From: Acidobacteriota bacterium
GTDB lineage: Bacteria > Acidobacteriota > Terriglobia > Terriglobales > Acidobacteriaceae
NCBI GenBank assembly: GCA_025353435.1
Contig: JANXQR010000526.1
Coordinates: 1-25,317, forward strand
Length of the DNA stretch: 25,317 nucleotides
Reading direction: 5' to 3'
Shown: piece after piece, positions 1 through 8,695 of the stretch
How the letters are laid out: each line of letters begins with the position of its first letter
Numbering within the stretch: position 1 is the stretch's first letter
The notes under the pieces: model-generated
Told to the model about the DNA's origin: nothing
The model's input: only the letters and a program-made list of their open reading frames with translations
Database searches by the model: none
Program-made: the position numbers and the translations under genes

Positions 1-90
1 TCGGCCGACAGGGCCAGGCGCTCGCCCACATTCAGGGTTCGCAACAGGTCAGAAACCTTGCACTATTTTTTTGAAAAATTTGTGGGTGCT

Positions 91-1473
91 CTATCGCTCG
101 CGCCAGCGAGTACCGTCCTCGCTCACCCACACCGCGCCCGAGTCCGTCGTCAACTGGAATGCTGCCGGTGCTTTCTCCCCGGCGGAATTCCTGCGCTTGT
201 CCTGCACGGCGCGCGAGTCGGCAGTTTGGATCTGTGCCACCTTGCCCGCCCATTGCGGCTTCACTCTCTTCCAGCTCTTGCCGCGATTTCGGCTTACAAA
301 CAGCGCACCTTCGCCGTCCAGGGACAGGATCCGCTTCCCCAGCGTGACGCTCATCTGCGCGGGCATCCGGCTCGGCAGCTCCGCCACCTGCACCTCCGAC
401 ACGCTCGCCGACGATGTCTCCAACAGCGGTGCCTCAGCCTGCACCGTCACCGTCTGCGATGCCGCTCCCACGGTCAGCGGCGCGTCCAGCATGGCCATGT
501 CGCGCGGCTTCAGATCCACGGTCTGCCTATAGCTTTCAAATCCTCGCGCCGTCACGCCGAGTTCGTATTGGCCCGGTAAAACTTCGGTCAAGTCGAACGA
601 TCCGTCGGGGTTGCTCGTCGTCTGCCGCATCTTTCCCGCTCCATTGCGCAGGGTCACCGTGGCCCCCGAAATCATCGCGCCTGTCTGGTCTGTGACGCGT
701 CCCGAAACTTCCGATGTACCGTCGTCCGGTCCAGAATCGTGCTCAATCTTTAACAGCGGCGCACTGCTTAGCGCTGCAAAGTTGCGGTTTCGCAAGTCGA
801 TCGGTTCATGCCCCTCGGCAGGCGCAGGCGCGGGCTTCGGCTGTGCCGCAGGCGCGAGCTGACTGGTTGAAGATGCTGATGCGCCAGCGCTGGCTGCGCT
901 TCCGGGCAAGCTGAAGTTCTCCCCTTGCGGAGCTGTCTCTTTCTCTTTACTGTCCGTTCGGCTGCTCTCGTGCACCACACTTGGCTGTTCGTTGGCCCCC
1001 GGTCGTTCTGCAGATCCTTGAGTCCGTTTTCCCGCGTTCAGACCAGGGGTGCGGAGTGCAGACTCATTCCCCAGCTTCTCGGTCGTTGCTGTGGGTCGGT
1101 CGTTCCTGGGTGATTCCGGTGCCACTCTTTGCGGAGGTTGCGGCCTTTGCAACTGCGCGTTCTGGCCTGCCGCCGGGGGTGTCTCCCGATGTGCGCGCAG
1201 ATACACAACCGTCGCCAGCCCGCATGCCAGCGCCGCGGCTGCCAACCCCGCGGGAGTCAGCCAGCGCCGCCATGGCCATTCCCATCTCGATCCACTTACG
1301 GCGGGCTCAGGCTCAGCGGCGCCCTGCAACAGGAACACAATGCTCCGGCACTTCGCGCACTCGGCCAAATGCGCAAGCATCTGCTGGCGTTCGCGTGCGT
1401 TTGCCGCACCTTCGACGAAGGTGCTTAACTCGTCCGCATCCGGATGCATCCCGAGATGGAGATTCTCGTTCAC
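91..1473 (-). CDS. Membrane anti-sigma factor (zf-HC2-like) with carboxypeptidase-regulatory-like periplasmic domain
   Basis: This 460-aa protein probably holds the sigma factor encoded just upstream inactive at the inner membrane. Residues 1-50 carry a short H35-x3-C39-x2-C42 zinc-binding signature typical of anti-sigma domains. A single membrane segment follows at about 72-92, then a long low-complexity Pro/Ser/Ala/Gln linker to about 250. Residues ~254-345 look like a carboxypeptidase-regulatory-like beta-sandwich (SGRVTDQTGAMISGATVTL and then PDGSFDL...LPGQYEL). The C-terminus has two BNR/Asp-box-like motifs (SRNRGKSW and SEDGTRW). The start is GTG, and GTGA overlaps the sigma stop codon, which implies translational coupling. 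The zinc-site and sandwich assignments come from family patterns. The sensed signal is unknown. Confidence 0.85.
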   Translation of the reverse strand: MNENLHLGMHPDADELSTFVEGAANARERQQMLAHLAECAKCRSIVFLLQGAAEPEPAVSGSRWEWPWRRWLTPAGLAAAALACGLATVVYLRAHRETPPAAGQNAQLQRPQPPQRVAPESPRNDRPTATTEKLGNESALRTPGLNAGKRTQGSAERPGANEQPSVVHESSRTDSKEKETAPQGENFSLPGSAASAGASASSTSQLAPAAQPKPAPAPAEGHEPIDLRNRNFAALSSAPLLKIEHDSGPDDGTSEVSGRVTDQTGAMISGATVTLRNGAGKMRQTTSNPDGSFDLTEVLPGQYELGVTARGFESYRQTVDLKPRDMAMLDAPLTVGAASQTVTVQAEAPLLETSSASVSEVQVAELPSRMPAQMSVTLGKRILSLDGEGALFVSRNRGKSWKRVKPQWAGKVAQIQTADSRAVQDKRRNSAGEKAPAAFQLTTDSGAVWVSEDGTRWRER

Positions 1474-2465
1474 CCTCGTCCTTCCTTATCGGAGTACGCT
1501 TTGTCTCCGGGACTTTGCAGCAGTTTTCGCAAATTTACTTCCACATCCCTGGGATCTGTCCCCAACGCCTCCTCGGCCAATCGCCCGCTCATTCCGCGCG
1601 CTTGGAGCGCCCGCAAAAGCTCTTTTCTCACGCGTTGAGTGGCGCGTTTCAACTTGCGGCTCACTGTCGCCTCGTGAACGCCCAGCACGCGGCTCACCTC
1701 CGCAAGCGTATGCACATCCAGATAGTAGGCCGATAGCAGAAATCGGTCCTCGGCGTCCAAAGCTTTCAGGACGGATTGCAGCCCCTTGCGCAGACGTGCG
1801 ATCGTCTCAGGCTCTGGGTCAACTGGAGTGGGGGCTGCTGGTTCCACATCGCCGAGTTCAGTTTCCTTGTGAGTTCTGCGGTAGTGGTCCACCTGCCGTT
1901 GGGCCAGCATTGCCCGCATCCAGCCCATCAACGATCCTCGGCCCGAGTACCGCTCCAGCGGTGACCTCTTCAAACCCCCACGTGCCGTCACTCCATATAA
2001 TTCCGAGTAAAGGGCGCTTGCCAGCTCTTCGCCTAGCGAAGCCGACCGAGCCATTCCCACTGCGGCCCTCATCAGGGGGCCCTCGTAGAGTTTCATGAAC
2101 TGCTGCCACGCTGCCTCGCGTCCCAGCGCACATCCCAGTGCCAGTGCCAGGTCATCGAGGTGCAACCCCCGCCAGAAAGCCTCCCGTTCCAGCGCACCCG
2201 CCTGTTTCTGCGACTCCAGTCCGAAGTTATGTTTCGCTCCAATTGTCTGGAGCGCCGCGTCGAACTCCGTCTCGGTCACTTCGACAATTCCGGCACCTGC
2301 CTTTACCCAAAGCTCGGCCAGCAGCGTCTCCGGCATAAGCCCATGGCCGGCTTCAGAGAAGAGTCCATGGGTAAGATGACCGTGTCCTTCAACGGAGAAA
2401 TCCGCCACTTCCGCGTCCATTCGCGACGCGGTTGCGTTAGCATCGTCCGCCGGTGAAATATCCAT
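1470..2465 (-). CDS. ECF-like RNA polymerase sigma factor
   Basis: A sigma-70 family factor of about 331 aa. A degenerate region 2 lies in the middle (around YEGPLMRAAVGMARSASLGE through GSLMGWMRAMLAQRQVDHYR). A clear region 4 helix-turn-helix lies near the C-terminus (LDAEDRFLLSAYYLDVHTLA followed by EVSRVLGVHEATVSRKLKRA). The N-terminal ~100 residues and the ~35-residue tail after region 4 make it longer than a minimal ECF factor. The reading frame also permits a TTG start 9 nt upstream at 2474; ATG at 2465 is preferred because no clear Shine-Dalgarno separates them. It is the first gene of a two-gene unit with its anti-sigma. Targets are not visible from the sequence; the divergent GH3 gene is a possible one. 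Confidence 0.87.
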   Translation of the reverse strand: MDISPADDANATASRMDAEVADFSVEGHGHLTHGLFSEAGHGLMPETLLAELWVKAGAGIVEVTETEFDAALQTIGAKHNFGLESQKQAGALEREAFWRGLHLDDLALALGCALGREAAWQQFMKLYEGPLMRAAVGMARSASLGEELASALYSELYGVTARGGLKRSPLERYSGRGSLMGWMRAMLAQRQVDHYRRTHKETELGDVEPAAPTPVDPEPETIARLRKGLQSVLKALDAEDRFLLSAYYLDVHTLAEVSRVLGVHEATVSRKLKRATQRVRKELLRALQARGMSGRLAEEALGTDPRDVEVNLRKLLQSPGDKAYSDKEGRG

Positions 2466-2563
2466 GCTTGCCAACTACACTACCACCTGAACTATCGCGC
2501 CCGAATTGTCTTCGCTTGGCAATTTCATTGCGATTTGCGCGTTCGTGGACAAGAGATTGGCAG

Positions 2564-2577
2564 TCTCCCTCGGGAGA
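2564..2577. repeat. Short inverted repeat in the sigma/GH3 divergent intergenic region
   Basis: TCTCCC and GGGAGA flank a 2-nt centre (TC). It sits between the divergently transcribed sigma factor and GH3 genes, so it could be an operator. It is short enough to occur by chance. No convincing -35/-10 pair is visible around it on either strand. Confidence 0.25.
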
Positions 2578-2751
2578 GGAATCGATCCGACCGGAACTCA
2601 TTACGAAGAGAACGATCAGCATGATGCGCCTGACTCACAGCCCACGATTTGATCACCGGGGTTCGGATGGCTATATTGGGTGCTTCAGCCGCACCTTCGG
2701 CCCGCCGACCTCTGCGCCGGCGTTGAGTGATGCGAACGGCAACCATCCAAC

Positions 2752-2757
2752 GGGGAG
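2752..2757 (+). promoter_or_regulatory. Ribosome binding site that sets the GH3 start
   Basis: GGGGAG lies 4 nt upstream of ATG 2762. The open frame runs back to 2453, but this site plus the signal peptide that begins exactly at 2762 fixes the start there. Confidence 0.6.
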
Positions 2758-2761
2758 TCTC

Positions 2762-4960
2762 ATGAAAGCAAGTACGAAATGGACCGTGATAACGGCAGCC
2801 ACAATGGTTCTGTCGCCGATGATTCATGCGCTGCAATCAAGCCCTTTTCAAAACCCGCAGCTGACTCTCGAAGATCGGGTAACCAACATTCTCTCGCTCA
2901 TGACGCTGCAGGAGAAGGAAGCCTGCTTTGGCACAAGCACCGCGGTGCCGCGTTTAAGCATTCCGGACACTGGGGGCTCCGAAGGGCTGCACGGATTGGT
3001 GCAGAGTGGTGGCTTTGGCGGACCAAGCGTGACCACGACTACGTTCCCTGAGGTCATCGGCCTGGCATCAACCTGGGATCCGGAGTTGATACGCAGTGTC
3101 GCTGCTGTGCAAGCCGATGAGGCGCGTTATATTACGCAGAACGCGAAATACAAGCATCCGGCGCTCGTAGTCTGGGGCCCGAATGCCGACCTTGCACGCG
3201 ATCCCCGCTGGGGTCGAAACAATGAGAGCTACGGCGAAGATCCTTTTCTCGTTGGAACCATGTCGGCCGCATTTGTTCGCGGACTGCAGGGTGACACGCC
3301 GAACCAGTGGGAAACTGCTTCGCTGCTGAAGCACTTCCTCTCGAACAGCAACGAGACCACGCGTGGCCATTCCAGCTCGAACTATGACACGGCTCTTTTC
3401 TGGGATTACTATGCGGCGCCCTTTCGGATGGCGATCGAGGACGGTGGCGCGACGTCCTTGATGGCCTCATACAACGCGTGGAACCACGTCCCCATGACGG
3501 TAAATCCGGTGATCGCGAATGTGGTCGTAAAGAAGTGGGGCGCGGATGGCATAATTTCGTCCGATGCGACCGCGGTAGAGCAACTTGTGACCGGCCACAA
3601 ATATGTCGCAGATCAGCCCACAGCGCTGGCCAGCACGATCAAGGCTGGCATCTCGCAGATACTGACGTTTGTCCCCGACCTGCCCGGCCGCCTGCAGAAG
3701 GCAATTGACGCAAAGCTGCTGACCGAGGCCGATCTTGACAGCGCACTTCGCGGCAAGTTCCGCACGGTAATCCGGCTCGGGCTGCTCGATTCCCCGAATA
3801 GCAGTCCATACGCAAAGATCGGCACGCTTGGCGAACCAGAGCCGTGGAATACACCGGAGCACAAGGCTCTCGCGCTCCGGGCCGCGAGAGAGTCCATCGT
3901 GCTGCTCAAGAATGCCGGCAACCTGCTGCCCCTCGATCACGGCCATCTGAAGTCGATAGCCGTGATCGGCCCACGCGCCAACGACGACCTTCTCGACATG
4001 TATGCGGGAAAGTATCCCTATTCCGTAACTCCCCTTGAGGGCATCAAGAGTAGATTGGATCCGGCCACAACCTTTAGTTATGCCGACGGAAGCGACATTG
4101 AGGCCGCAGTCAAGGCCGCGCAGGAGGCTGAGATCGCCATCGTAGTTGTCGGAAACCATCCGGTCTGCGGCGACAAACTCGGCGGCCAGCTCTTCAACAC
4201 GGACACTTCAACAAAGCCATGCCTTGACCCAACGGAAGGACGCGAAGGCAGGGATCGGGAGTCCATCGATCTTTCGCAGGAAGGTCTCATTCAAAAGGTC
4301 TACACCGCGAATCCCAAGACGGTCGTGGTGCTGGTTTCGAGTTTCCCGTACGCGATTGAGTGGACGCAGGCTCACGTTCCTGCCATTCTGTTTACCGCCC
4401 ACGCATCACAGGAGGAGGGAAACGCAGTAGCTGAAGTTCTCTTCGGCCAATACAGCCCGGGCGGTCGCCTGACCCAAACATGGCCAAATTCGCTAGCGCA
4501 ACTGCCTCCGATGGATGACTACGACATCCGGCATGGCCGCACCTATATGTACTTCAAAGGCGAACCGCTCTACCCATTCGGCAGCGGCCTCAGCTATTCA
4601 ACTTTCCAGTACTCAAAGATGAAGGTGCACCCGTCGTCGATCTCGAGGACCGGAGAGACCACAGTCTCGGTTGACATCGAGAACACGGGGAGCAGGACCG
4701 CCGATGAAGTGGTGCAGTTGTATGTCCGGCGTGTGCCTGCGGAGCCCGGCGATCCGAAGGAACAGTTGAAGGGCTTCAAGCGAATCACGCTGCCGCCTGG
4801 CGAGAAGAGAACTGTCAGCATTCAAATCAAAGCATCCTCCGTTGCCTCGTGGAACGACACTACGCAGCGACTCGAAGTGAAACCTGGAGCAATGGAGTTG
4901 CTGACCGGCAGCTCCTCATCAGATATTCGAGGGAAGCAGCAACTGCTGATCAGGCCATAG
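2762..4960 (+). CDS. Secreted glycoside hydrolase family 3 (beta-glucosidase/beta-xylosidase type)
   Basis: A 732-aa GH3 enzyme that should release terminal beta-linked sugars from plant or microbial glycans outside the cytoplasm. Residues 1-23 form a signal peptide (MKASTKWTVITAATMVLSPM, then IHA). The TIM-barrel domain contains DPRWGRNNESYGEDPF (from D147) and the substrate-site KH pair (K190-H191). The nucleophile is Asp268 in GIISSDATAVEQL. A second alpha/beta domain follows, with EGREGRDRES (E495 is a candidate acid/base, by family analogy). A C-terminal fibronectin III-like domain covers about 631-705, including EQLKGFKRITLPPGEKRTV. This three-domain order and length are standard. Substrate cannot be decided from sequence alone. 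It stands alone, divergent from the sigma factor. Confidence 0.93.
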   Translation: MKASTKWTVITAATMVLSPMIHALQSSPFQNPQLTLEDRVTNILSLMTLQEKEACFGTSTAVPRLSIPDTGGSEGLHGLVQSGGFGGPSVTTTTFPEVIGLASTWDPELIRSVAAVQADEARYITQNAKYKHPALVVWGPNADLARDPRWGRNNESYGEDPFLVGTMSAAFVRGLQGDTPNQWETASLLKHFLSNSNETTRGHSSSNYDTALFWDYYAAPFRMAIEDGGATSLMASYNAWNHVPMTVNPVIANVVVKKWGADGIISSDATAVEQLVTGHKYVADQPTALASTIKAGISQILTFVPDLPGRLQKAIDAKLLTEADLDSALRGKFRTVIRLGLLDSPNSSPYAKIGTLGEPEPWNTPEHKALALRAARESIVLLKNAGNLLPLDHGHLKSIAVIGPRANDDLLDMYAGKYPYSVTPLEGIKSRLDPATTFSYADGSDIEAAVKAAQEAEIAIVVVGNHPVCGDKLGGQLFNTDTSTKPCLDPTEGREGRDRESIDLSQEGLIQKVYTANPKTVVVLVSSFPYAIEWTQAHVPAILFTAHASQEEGNAVAEVLFGQYSPGGRLTQTWPNSLAQLPPMDDYDIRHGRTYMYFKGEPLYPFGSGLSYSTFQYSKMKVHPSSISRTGETTVSVDIENTGSRTADEVVQLYVRRVPAEPGDPKEQLKGFKRITLPPGEKRTVSIQIKASSVASWNDTTQRLEVKPGAMELLTGSSSSDIRGKQQLLIRP

Positions 4961-5101
4961 GACTGGAGTCGGCGGGAGTGGTCTCGGGTCCAATGATGGA
5001 AGCCGAAATGGGCAACATCGCCACGGCCGGGCCAGGCGCATGGAATTTGACACTTTCTCGGATCACGACAACACCCTCGTCCGTGAAGACTGGATGACCG
5101 C

Positions 5102-5128
5102 CTCTTTCCTGGCGTTGCCAGGGAAGAG
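5102..5128 (+). terminator. Strong hairpin downstream of the GH3 gene
   Basis: CTCTTTCCTGGC, loop GTT, GCCAGGGAAGAG: a 12-bp stem with one G-U wobble. It lies about 140 nt after the GH3 stop and 55 nt before the next start. No U-tract follows on either strand, so it is not a textbook intrinsic terminator. It may protect the mRNA 3' end or be a relic structure. Confidence 0.4.
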
Positions 5129-5183
5129 TCAGCCACAATACTCCTGCAGCGAGCTTCAAAGCGTTATTCTGCAATAAGCTCCT

Positions 5184-5666
5184 ATGAGCGAAGCTCGAAC
5201 CATTCAGCCACAACAGCAACCTCGGCGAATCTCTCTGTTCGACTCAAGCGGACTTCCTTGGACAGCGCATCTGAGCTTGGGCTGGATCATTTTTGTATTT
5301 GCCGTCACCGGAGGATTGGCAGCCATACCCATCGGTTTGTGTCTTGGGGCATGGCTTAGGGCAAGGACACGGTCCGCCCTTGTGCTTGGCATCTTCGTGC
5401 TGCTAACAGGGGCGTGCGTGCTGCTGTTTCTGCCGGACTCAATAATGACCCAAAAATGGGCGGACGCAGTTGGCTTGTGTGCTGTCGTACTTTGGTTCGC
5501 TGGAGCTTTGATTGGTCGATACCAGATCGCCCGACATTACGCGCAACGCGAAGGCTCAGAGTTTGGGCTGAGCCTAGCGTTCACACTCCTCTTTGGCGTC
5601 TGGTATCTGAACTATCGAATCCGGCCTGAATTCCCAGCCTCACCTAAGATCAGCCCCGCTGATTAA
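5184..5666 (+). CDS. Small four-helix membrane protein, unknown
   Basis: I do not recognise this 160-aa protein. It has about four hydrophobic segments: ~31-57 (LGWIIFVFAVTGGLAAIPIG...), ~65-83, ~94-112 and ~126-146. The N-terminus is short, polar and Gln-rich (MSEARTIQPQQQPRR), suggesting a cytoplasmic tail, and the C-terminus is polar (PEFPASPKISPAD). The start is ATG with no clear Shine-Dalgarno. The next open frame begins directly after its TAA, so 5184-6614 may be a loose set of small membrane proteins. No function is inferred. Confidence 0.6.
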   Translation: MSEARTIQPQQQPRRISLFDSSGLPWTAHLSLGWIIFVFAVTGGLAAIPIGLCLGAWLRARTRSALVLGIFVLLTGACVLLFLPDSIMTQKWADAVGLCAVVLWFAGALIGRYQIARHYAQREGSEFGLSLAFTLLFGVWYLNYRIRPEFPASPKISPAD

Positions 5667-6173
5667 TTGTTCCGGGCGAGTGACTGCGCACCCTTACCCA
5701 ACCCCGATTCTGGGCCTGCCGGGGGCGGAGATCAGTCAAAGCGACAAGTTGCCCACGACTCGACCGGAACAATCTCGACGCGCATTGAAGCTGTAAAATT
5801 CAGGCCATTCACAGGATTTTGGTTTGCAAACATCGAGTGTGAAAAGAGCTTCCAACTTCGGTGGGTGTTTCTTTGTTCAAGCATAGGCGGGGCGATGATC
5901 GAACTGCCTCTTGTCCTGCTTGCCGGAGACGCGTGGAATCAATCGACGGCAAGGTGGATTTTGTGGAATACCTGCTACCCGATGCTTTGGGCTACTGATC
6001 GCCCGCTTAGTTTGTTCTTTGCGCACGAACGGATTGGGCCCAGTTTCACAATGGTTCTGATATTCGATTGCTTATTCGTCCTCTTTTGTGGGCTTGCTTT
6101 GGGTGTAGTTTGCACAACAGCAGCGGCGGCAATGAGGTCCATTTGCCGAAGCTTTCGTACAAGGGTCGGCTAG
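5667..6173 (+). CDS. Putative small membrane protein, start uncertain
   Basis: The frame is open for 168 codons, beginning with TTG right after the preceding stop. Its first ~45 residues (Pro/Gly/Ser-rich) do not look like real protein. The convincing part starts near WFANIECEKSFQLRWVFLC and includes hydrophobic segments (IELPLVLLAG; FTMVLIFDCLFVLFCGLALG). ATG 5895 would give a 92-aa protein and GTG 5862 a slightly longer one. I do not recognise a family. It may be a real small membrane protein or a decayed one. Confidence 0.35.
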   Translation: MFRASDCAPLPNPDSGPAGGGDQSKRQVAHDSTGTISTRIEAVKFRPFTGFWFANIECEKSFQLRWVFLCSSIGGAMIELPLVLLAGDAWNQSTARWILWNTCYPMLWATDRPLSLFFAHERIGPSFTMVLIFDCLFVLFCGLALGVVCTTAAAAMRSICRSFRTRVG

Positions 6174-6266
6174 ATACGCCCCCTTTGCCGTTGAACGGTT
6201 TCTGCCGTATATGAATCGCGGTTCCAAAGTACATTTGTGGTGTGAAATGCTGATGGTGAAGGCCCG

Positions 6267-6272
6267 AAGGAG
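6267..6272 (+). promoter_or_regulatory. Ribosome binding site supporting a TTG start
   Basis: AAGGAG lies 6 nt before TTG 6279. It is the best Shine-Dalgarno in this part of the window and is what makes the TTG start of the following small gene credible. Confidence 0.6.
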
Positions 6273-6278
6273 ACAGTT

Positions 6279-6614
6279 TTGACGTATGGGCACGATAACG
6301 ATGAAATGTTAGAGGAGCTTCACCGCAAGCAAGGCGCGGCTAAGTGGCCGGAAACCTTGGAGGCGGGCCGGAGCGTAGACGAGTTCCTATGGAAGGGCGA
6401 TCCCAAAGCGACGCCCGTTCAGCGCATAGGTCTCGCAATCTATGGAGTTGGCTTCCTTTTTCTTTTCGTAATCGCAATCGTGATCATAGTCGTTGGGCGG
6501 GATTGGCCCGATATTATCGGCGGCCTAGTCGGAGGAACTCCATCTGGCATCTTTGCATTTCGTTTTTTGAGGAACGCTTTTCGCGGGAATACTCACCGGT
6601 CGAGGCCGCGCTAG
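6279..6614 (+). CDS. Small two-helix membrane protein, unknown
   Basis: A 111-aa protein starting at TTG with a strong AAGGAG site. Residues 1-48 are polar and charged (MTYGHDNDEMLEELHRKQGA, then AKWPETLEAG...). They are followed by a strong membrane helix at ~50-73 (IGLAIYGVGFLFLFVIAIVI...) and a weaker, Gly-rich one at ~79-97. The tail is basic. No family is recognised. The arrangement (soluble N-terminus, two helices, basic tail) is common in small inner-membrane proteins of unknown role. Confidence 0.55.
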   Translation: MTYGHDNDEMLEELHRKQGAAKWPETLEAGRSVDEFLWKGDPKATPVQRIGLAIYGVGFLFLFVIAIVIIVVGRDWPDIIGGLVGGTPSGIFAFRFLRNAFRGNTHRSRPR

Positions 6615-6853
6615 TTCACAGCTATCGTCGCGAACGCCGCGTACTGCCCAAGTAACCGCCGACTCGTCCCCAACCCCATACCGACCTCCCGGACTGAGGG
6701 TGAAGAATCGGCATAGATCCGAGTTGGCCAATTCAACCAGAACTCAGAAAAGGCATCCGGGCAGATACTGCGGGACTGTTCTGGCTCCCCGATCCACCTG
6801 TTGCTCGCGCAAATCGCTTTCTCAGACACGCTTCTAGGCACGTAGCTCCTGAG

Positions 6854-8695
6854 ATGGTCATCACCGGCCGGTTTTCCTCTCCTGTGATAGCGTCGGTCCC
6901 AAATGAGGAGTTATTGCCCGCATGGGCTAGAAAGCGTGTTTGGATGTTCGGTAAGACGGTCCTGATTGCAGCAGTTCTTCTTGCATCCCTGGTTCTTCAT
7001 GCTGAAAGTACGCCGCTGGTGACTAGCCAGGTGGACGAACAGAGCCGGATTACTCTGCATGCCACCATCTCCCCTCGCGTCCGTGCCATGGTCGATCGCG
7101 GCGCAGCAGCCGAAAATCTGCCCGCCGGACGCATGATGGTGATGTTGAACCGGCCGGCCGACCGTCAGGCCGTTCTCGATCAATACCTAGAGGACGTGCA
7201 CACGCCCGGGTCGGCGAGTTTCCATCACTGGCTCACTCCGGACCAATTCGGAAAGCTGTTCGGCGCTTCCGACGCGGACATCGGAGTGCTTTCGCGATGG
7301 CTCGAAAGCCACGGCCTGCAGGTGAACAGGGTGGCGCACGGGCGGCAGTTTCTGGAGTTCACGGGAACCGTAGGTCAGGTGAATGTGGCATTTCGCACCG
7401 CCATTCACGAGTACGCGGACGGCGACCCCCTGATTACACGGTACGCAAACGGAACCGAGCTTCAGATTCCCGCGGCATTGACAGCGCTGATTCGCGGCGT
7501 TGCCCCGCTGAACAACTTCGCCGCCGAGCCGCAGATTGTGGCGCGCGGCAAGGCGACGTACGATCGCACGAAGCGGCAGGCCACCCCGCTTTGGACGTTG
7601 CCGAATCCGTTCCGTACATCGAATCAGAGCGCATACCCGATGGGCCCGGAGGACTGGGCAGCGCAGTACGACATCACTCCGCTCTACCGGGCGGGGGTGA
7701 CGGGCACGGGACAAACGATCGGCATTATCAACGAATCGAACATCGACCTGAGCCTGGTGCAGGCGTACCAGAAACTGTTCGGCCTGACGGGCCCGCTTCC
7801 GCAGGTTGTGATCGACGGGCTCGATCCGGGCCCGATTAGGGGAGTGGAGACCGAAGCGTACCTGGATGTGGAACTGGCCGGTGCCATTGCACCGCAGGCC
7901 AACGTGCTGCTTTACGTGGCGAATGCTGGTACGCTCATCGATCCACTGGAGCTGGCGGCGGTGCGCGCGGTGGAGGACAACGAAGCATCGGTGCTCAGCG
8001 TGAGCTTCGGCACGTGCGAAATGTGGCTCACCCAGAGCGGCAACCAGTTCTGGTCGCTGCTGTGGCAGCAGGCCGCGGCGCAGGGGCAGACGGTGCTTGT
8101 CTCGTCGGGCGACACCGGTCCGAGCTGCCAACTGGCATTTCCGTCGGTAAATGCGCTGGCCTCTACGCCGTGGGACATTGCGGTGGGGGGAACCGACTTT
8201 TACTACTCGGATTACGCAGCGGGAGGGGCGAGCGCCGATACGCTTTGGAATGGGGCGAATGACGCGAATCTTGGGTCGCTGAAGGCTCCATTGCCGGAGC
8301 AGGGCTGGAGCGACGCCTTTGGTCTGAATGTGATCGCGAACGGCTGGGAACGCGGCCAGGTGGATGCGGGAGGCGGCGGTCCGAGTTCCTGCATTTCGCG
8401 GTCGACGAGCGGCAGGTGCAGCGGCGGTTATCCCAAGCCCGATTGGCAGGGGGGCCCGGGCGTGCCGACAGACGGCGTGCGTGATCTGCCGGACGTCTCG
8501 CTCTATGCTTCGAACGGCGCCAACCTGAGCGCGGTGCCGATCTGCGCGGCTGCGGGCGAGTGTGCACCGGGATCGGCGAATCCCGAGGTAGAGCTGGTCG
8601 GAGGCACATCTGCCTCTGCGCCCGCGATGGCAGGCATCCTGTCACTGGTGAACCAGAAGTGGGGACGGCAGGGGCAGTCGAACACGGTTCTTTAG
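6854..8695 (+). CDS. S53 family (sedolisin/kumamolisin) serine-carboxyl protease, truncated by in-frame TAG
   Basis: The N-terminal 613 aa of a secreted S53 protease. A signal peptide (MFGKTVLIAAVLLASLVLHA) begins at ATG 6944, so the true start may be there or at TTG 6914, which has GAGGAG just upstream. A pro-kumamolisin propeptide follows (HHWLTPDQFGKLFG; LEFTGTVGQVNVAFRT). Numbered from 6854, catalytic residues are Glu334 and Asp338 (ETEAYLDVELAGA), and Ser586 (GGTSASAP). The oxyanion Asp lies in SSGDTGPSC. The frame stops at TAG 8693-8695, 28 codons after the catalytic Ser. The same frame then continues without a break to 10813. The family's calcium site (HDIT, Asp626; GYD, Asp664) lies beyond the stop, so this fragment alone should be unstable or inactive. 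Confidence 0.9.
   Translation: MVITGRFSSPVIASVPNEELLPAWARKRVWMFGKTVLIAAVLLASLVLHAESTPLVTSQVDEQSRITLHATISPRVRAMVDRGAAAENLPAGRMMVMLNRPADRQAVLDQYLEDVHTPGSASFHHWLTPDQFGKLFGASDADIGVLSRWLESHGLQVNRVAHGRQFLEFTGTVGQVNVAFRTAIHEYADGDPLITRYANGTELQIPAALTALIRGVAPLNNFAAEPQIVARGKATYDRTKRQATPLWTLPNPFRTSNQSAYPMGPEDWAAQYDITPLYRAGVTGTGQTIGIINESNIDLSLVQAYQKLFGLTGPLPQVVIDGLDPGPIRGVETEAYLDVELAGAIAPQANVLLYVANAGTLIDPLELAAVRAVEDNEASVLSVSFGTCEMWLTQSGNQFWSLLWQQAAAQGQTVLVSSGDTGPSCQLAFPSVNALASTPWDIAVGGTDFYYSDYAAGGASADTLWNGANDANLGSLKAPLPEQGWSDAFGLNVIANGWERGQVDAGGGGPSSCISRSTSGRCSGGYPKPDWQGGPGVPTDGVRDLPDVSLYASNGANLSAVPICAAAGECAPGSANPEVELVGGTSASAPAMAGILSLVNQKWGRQGQSNTVL

Noticed and set aside
1..90. Possible start of another minus-strand gene at the left edge (frame reading SDLLRTLNVGERLALSA)
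   Set aside because: Too short to identify, and no start codon with a ribosome binding site can be assigned.
1049..2098. Open frame of 349 codons on the plus strand
   Set aside because: Antisense to the anti-sigma and sigma genes, Ser/Pro/Arg-rich, a typical high-GC shadow frame.
7187..8131. Open frame of 314 codons on the minus strand
   Set aside because: Antisense to the S53 catalytic domain; Arg/His-rich composition typical of a shadow.
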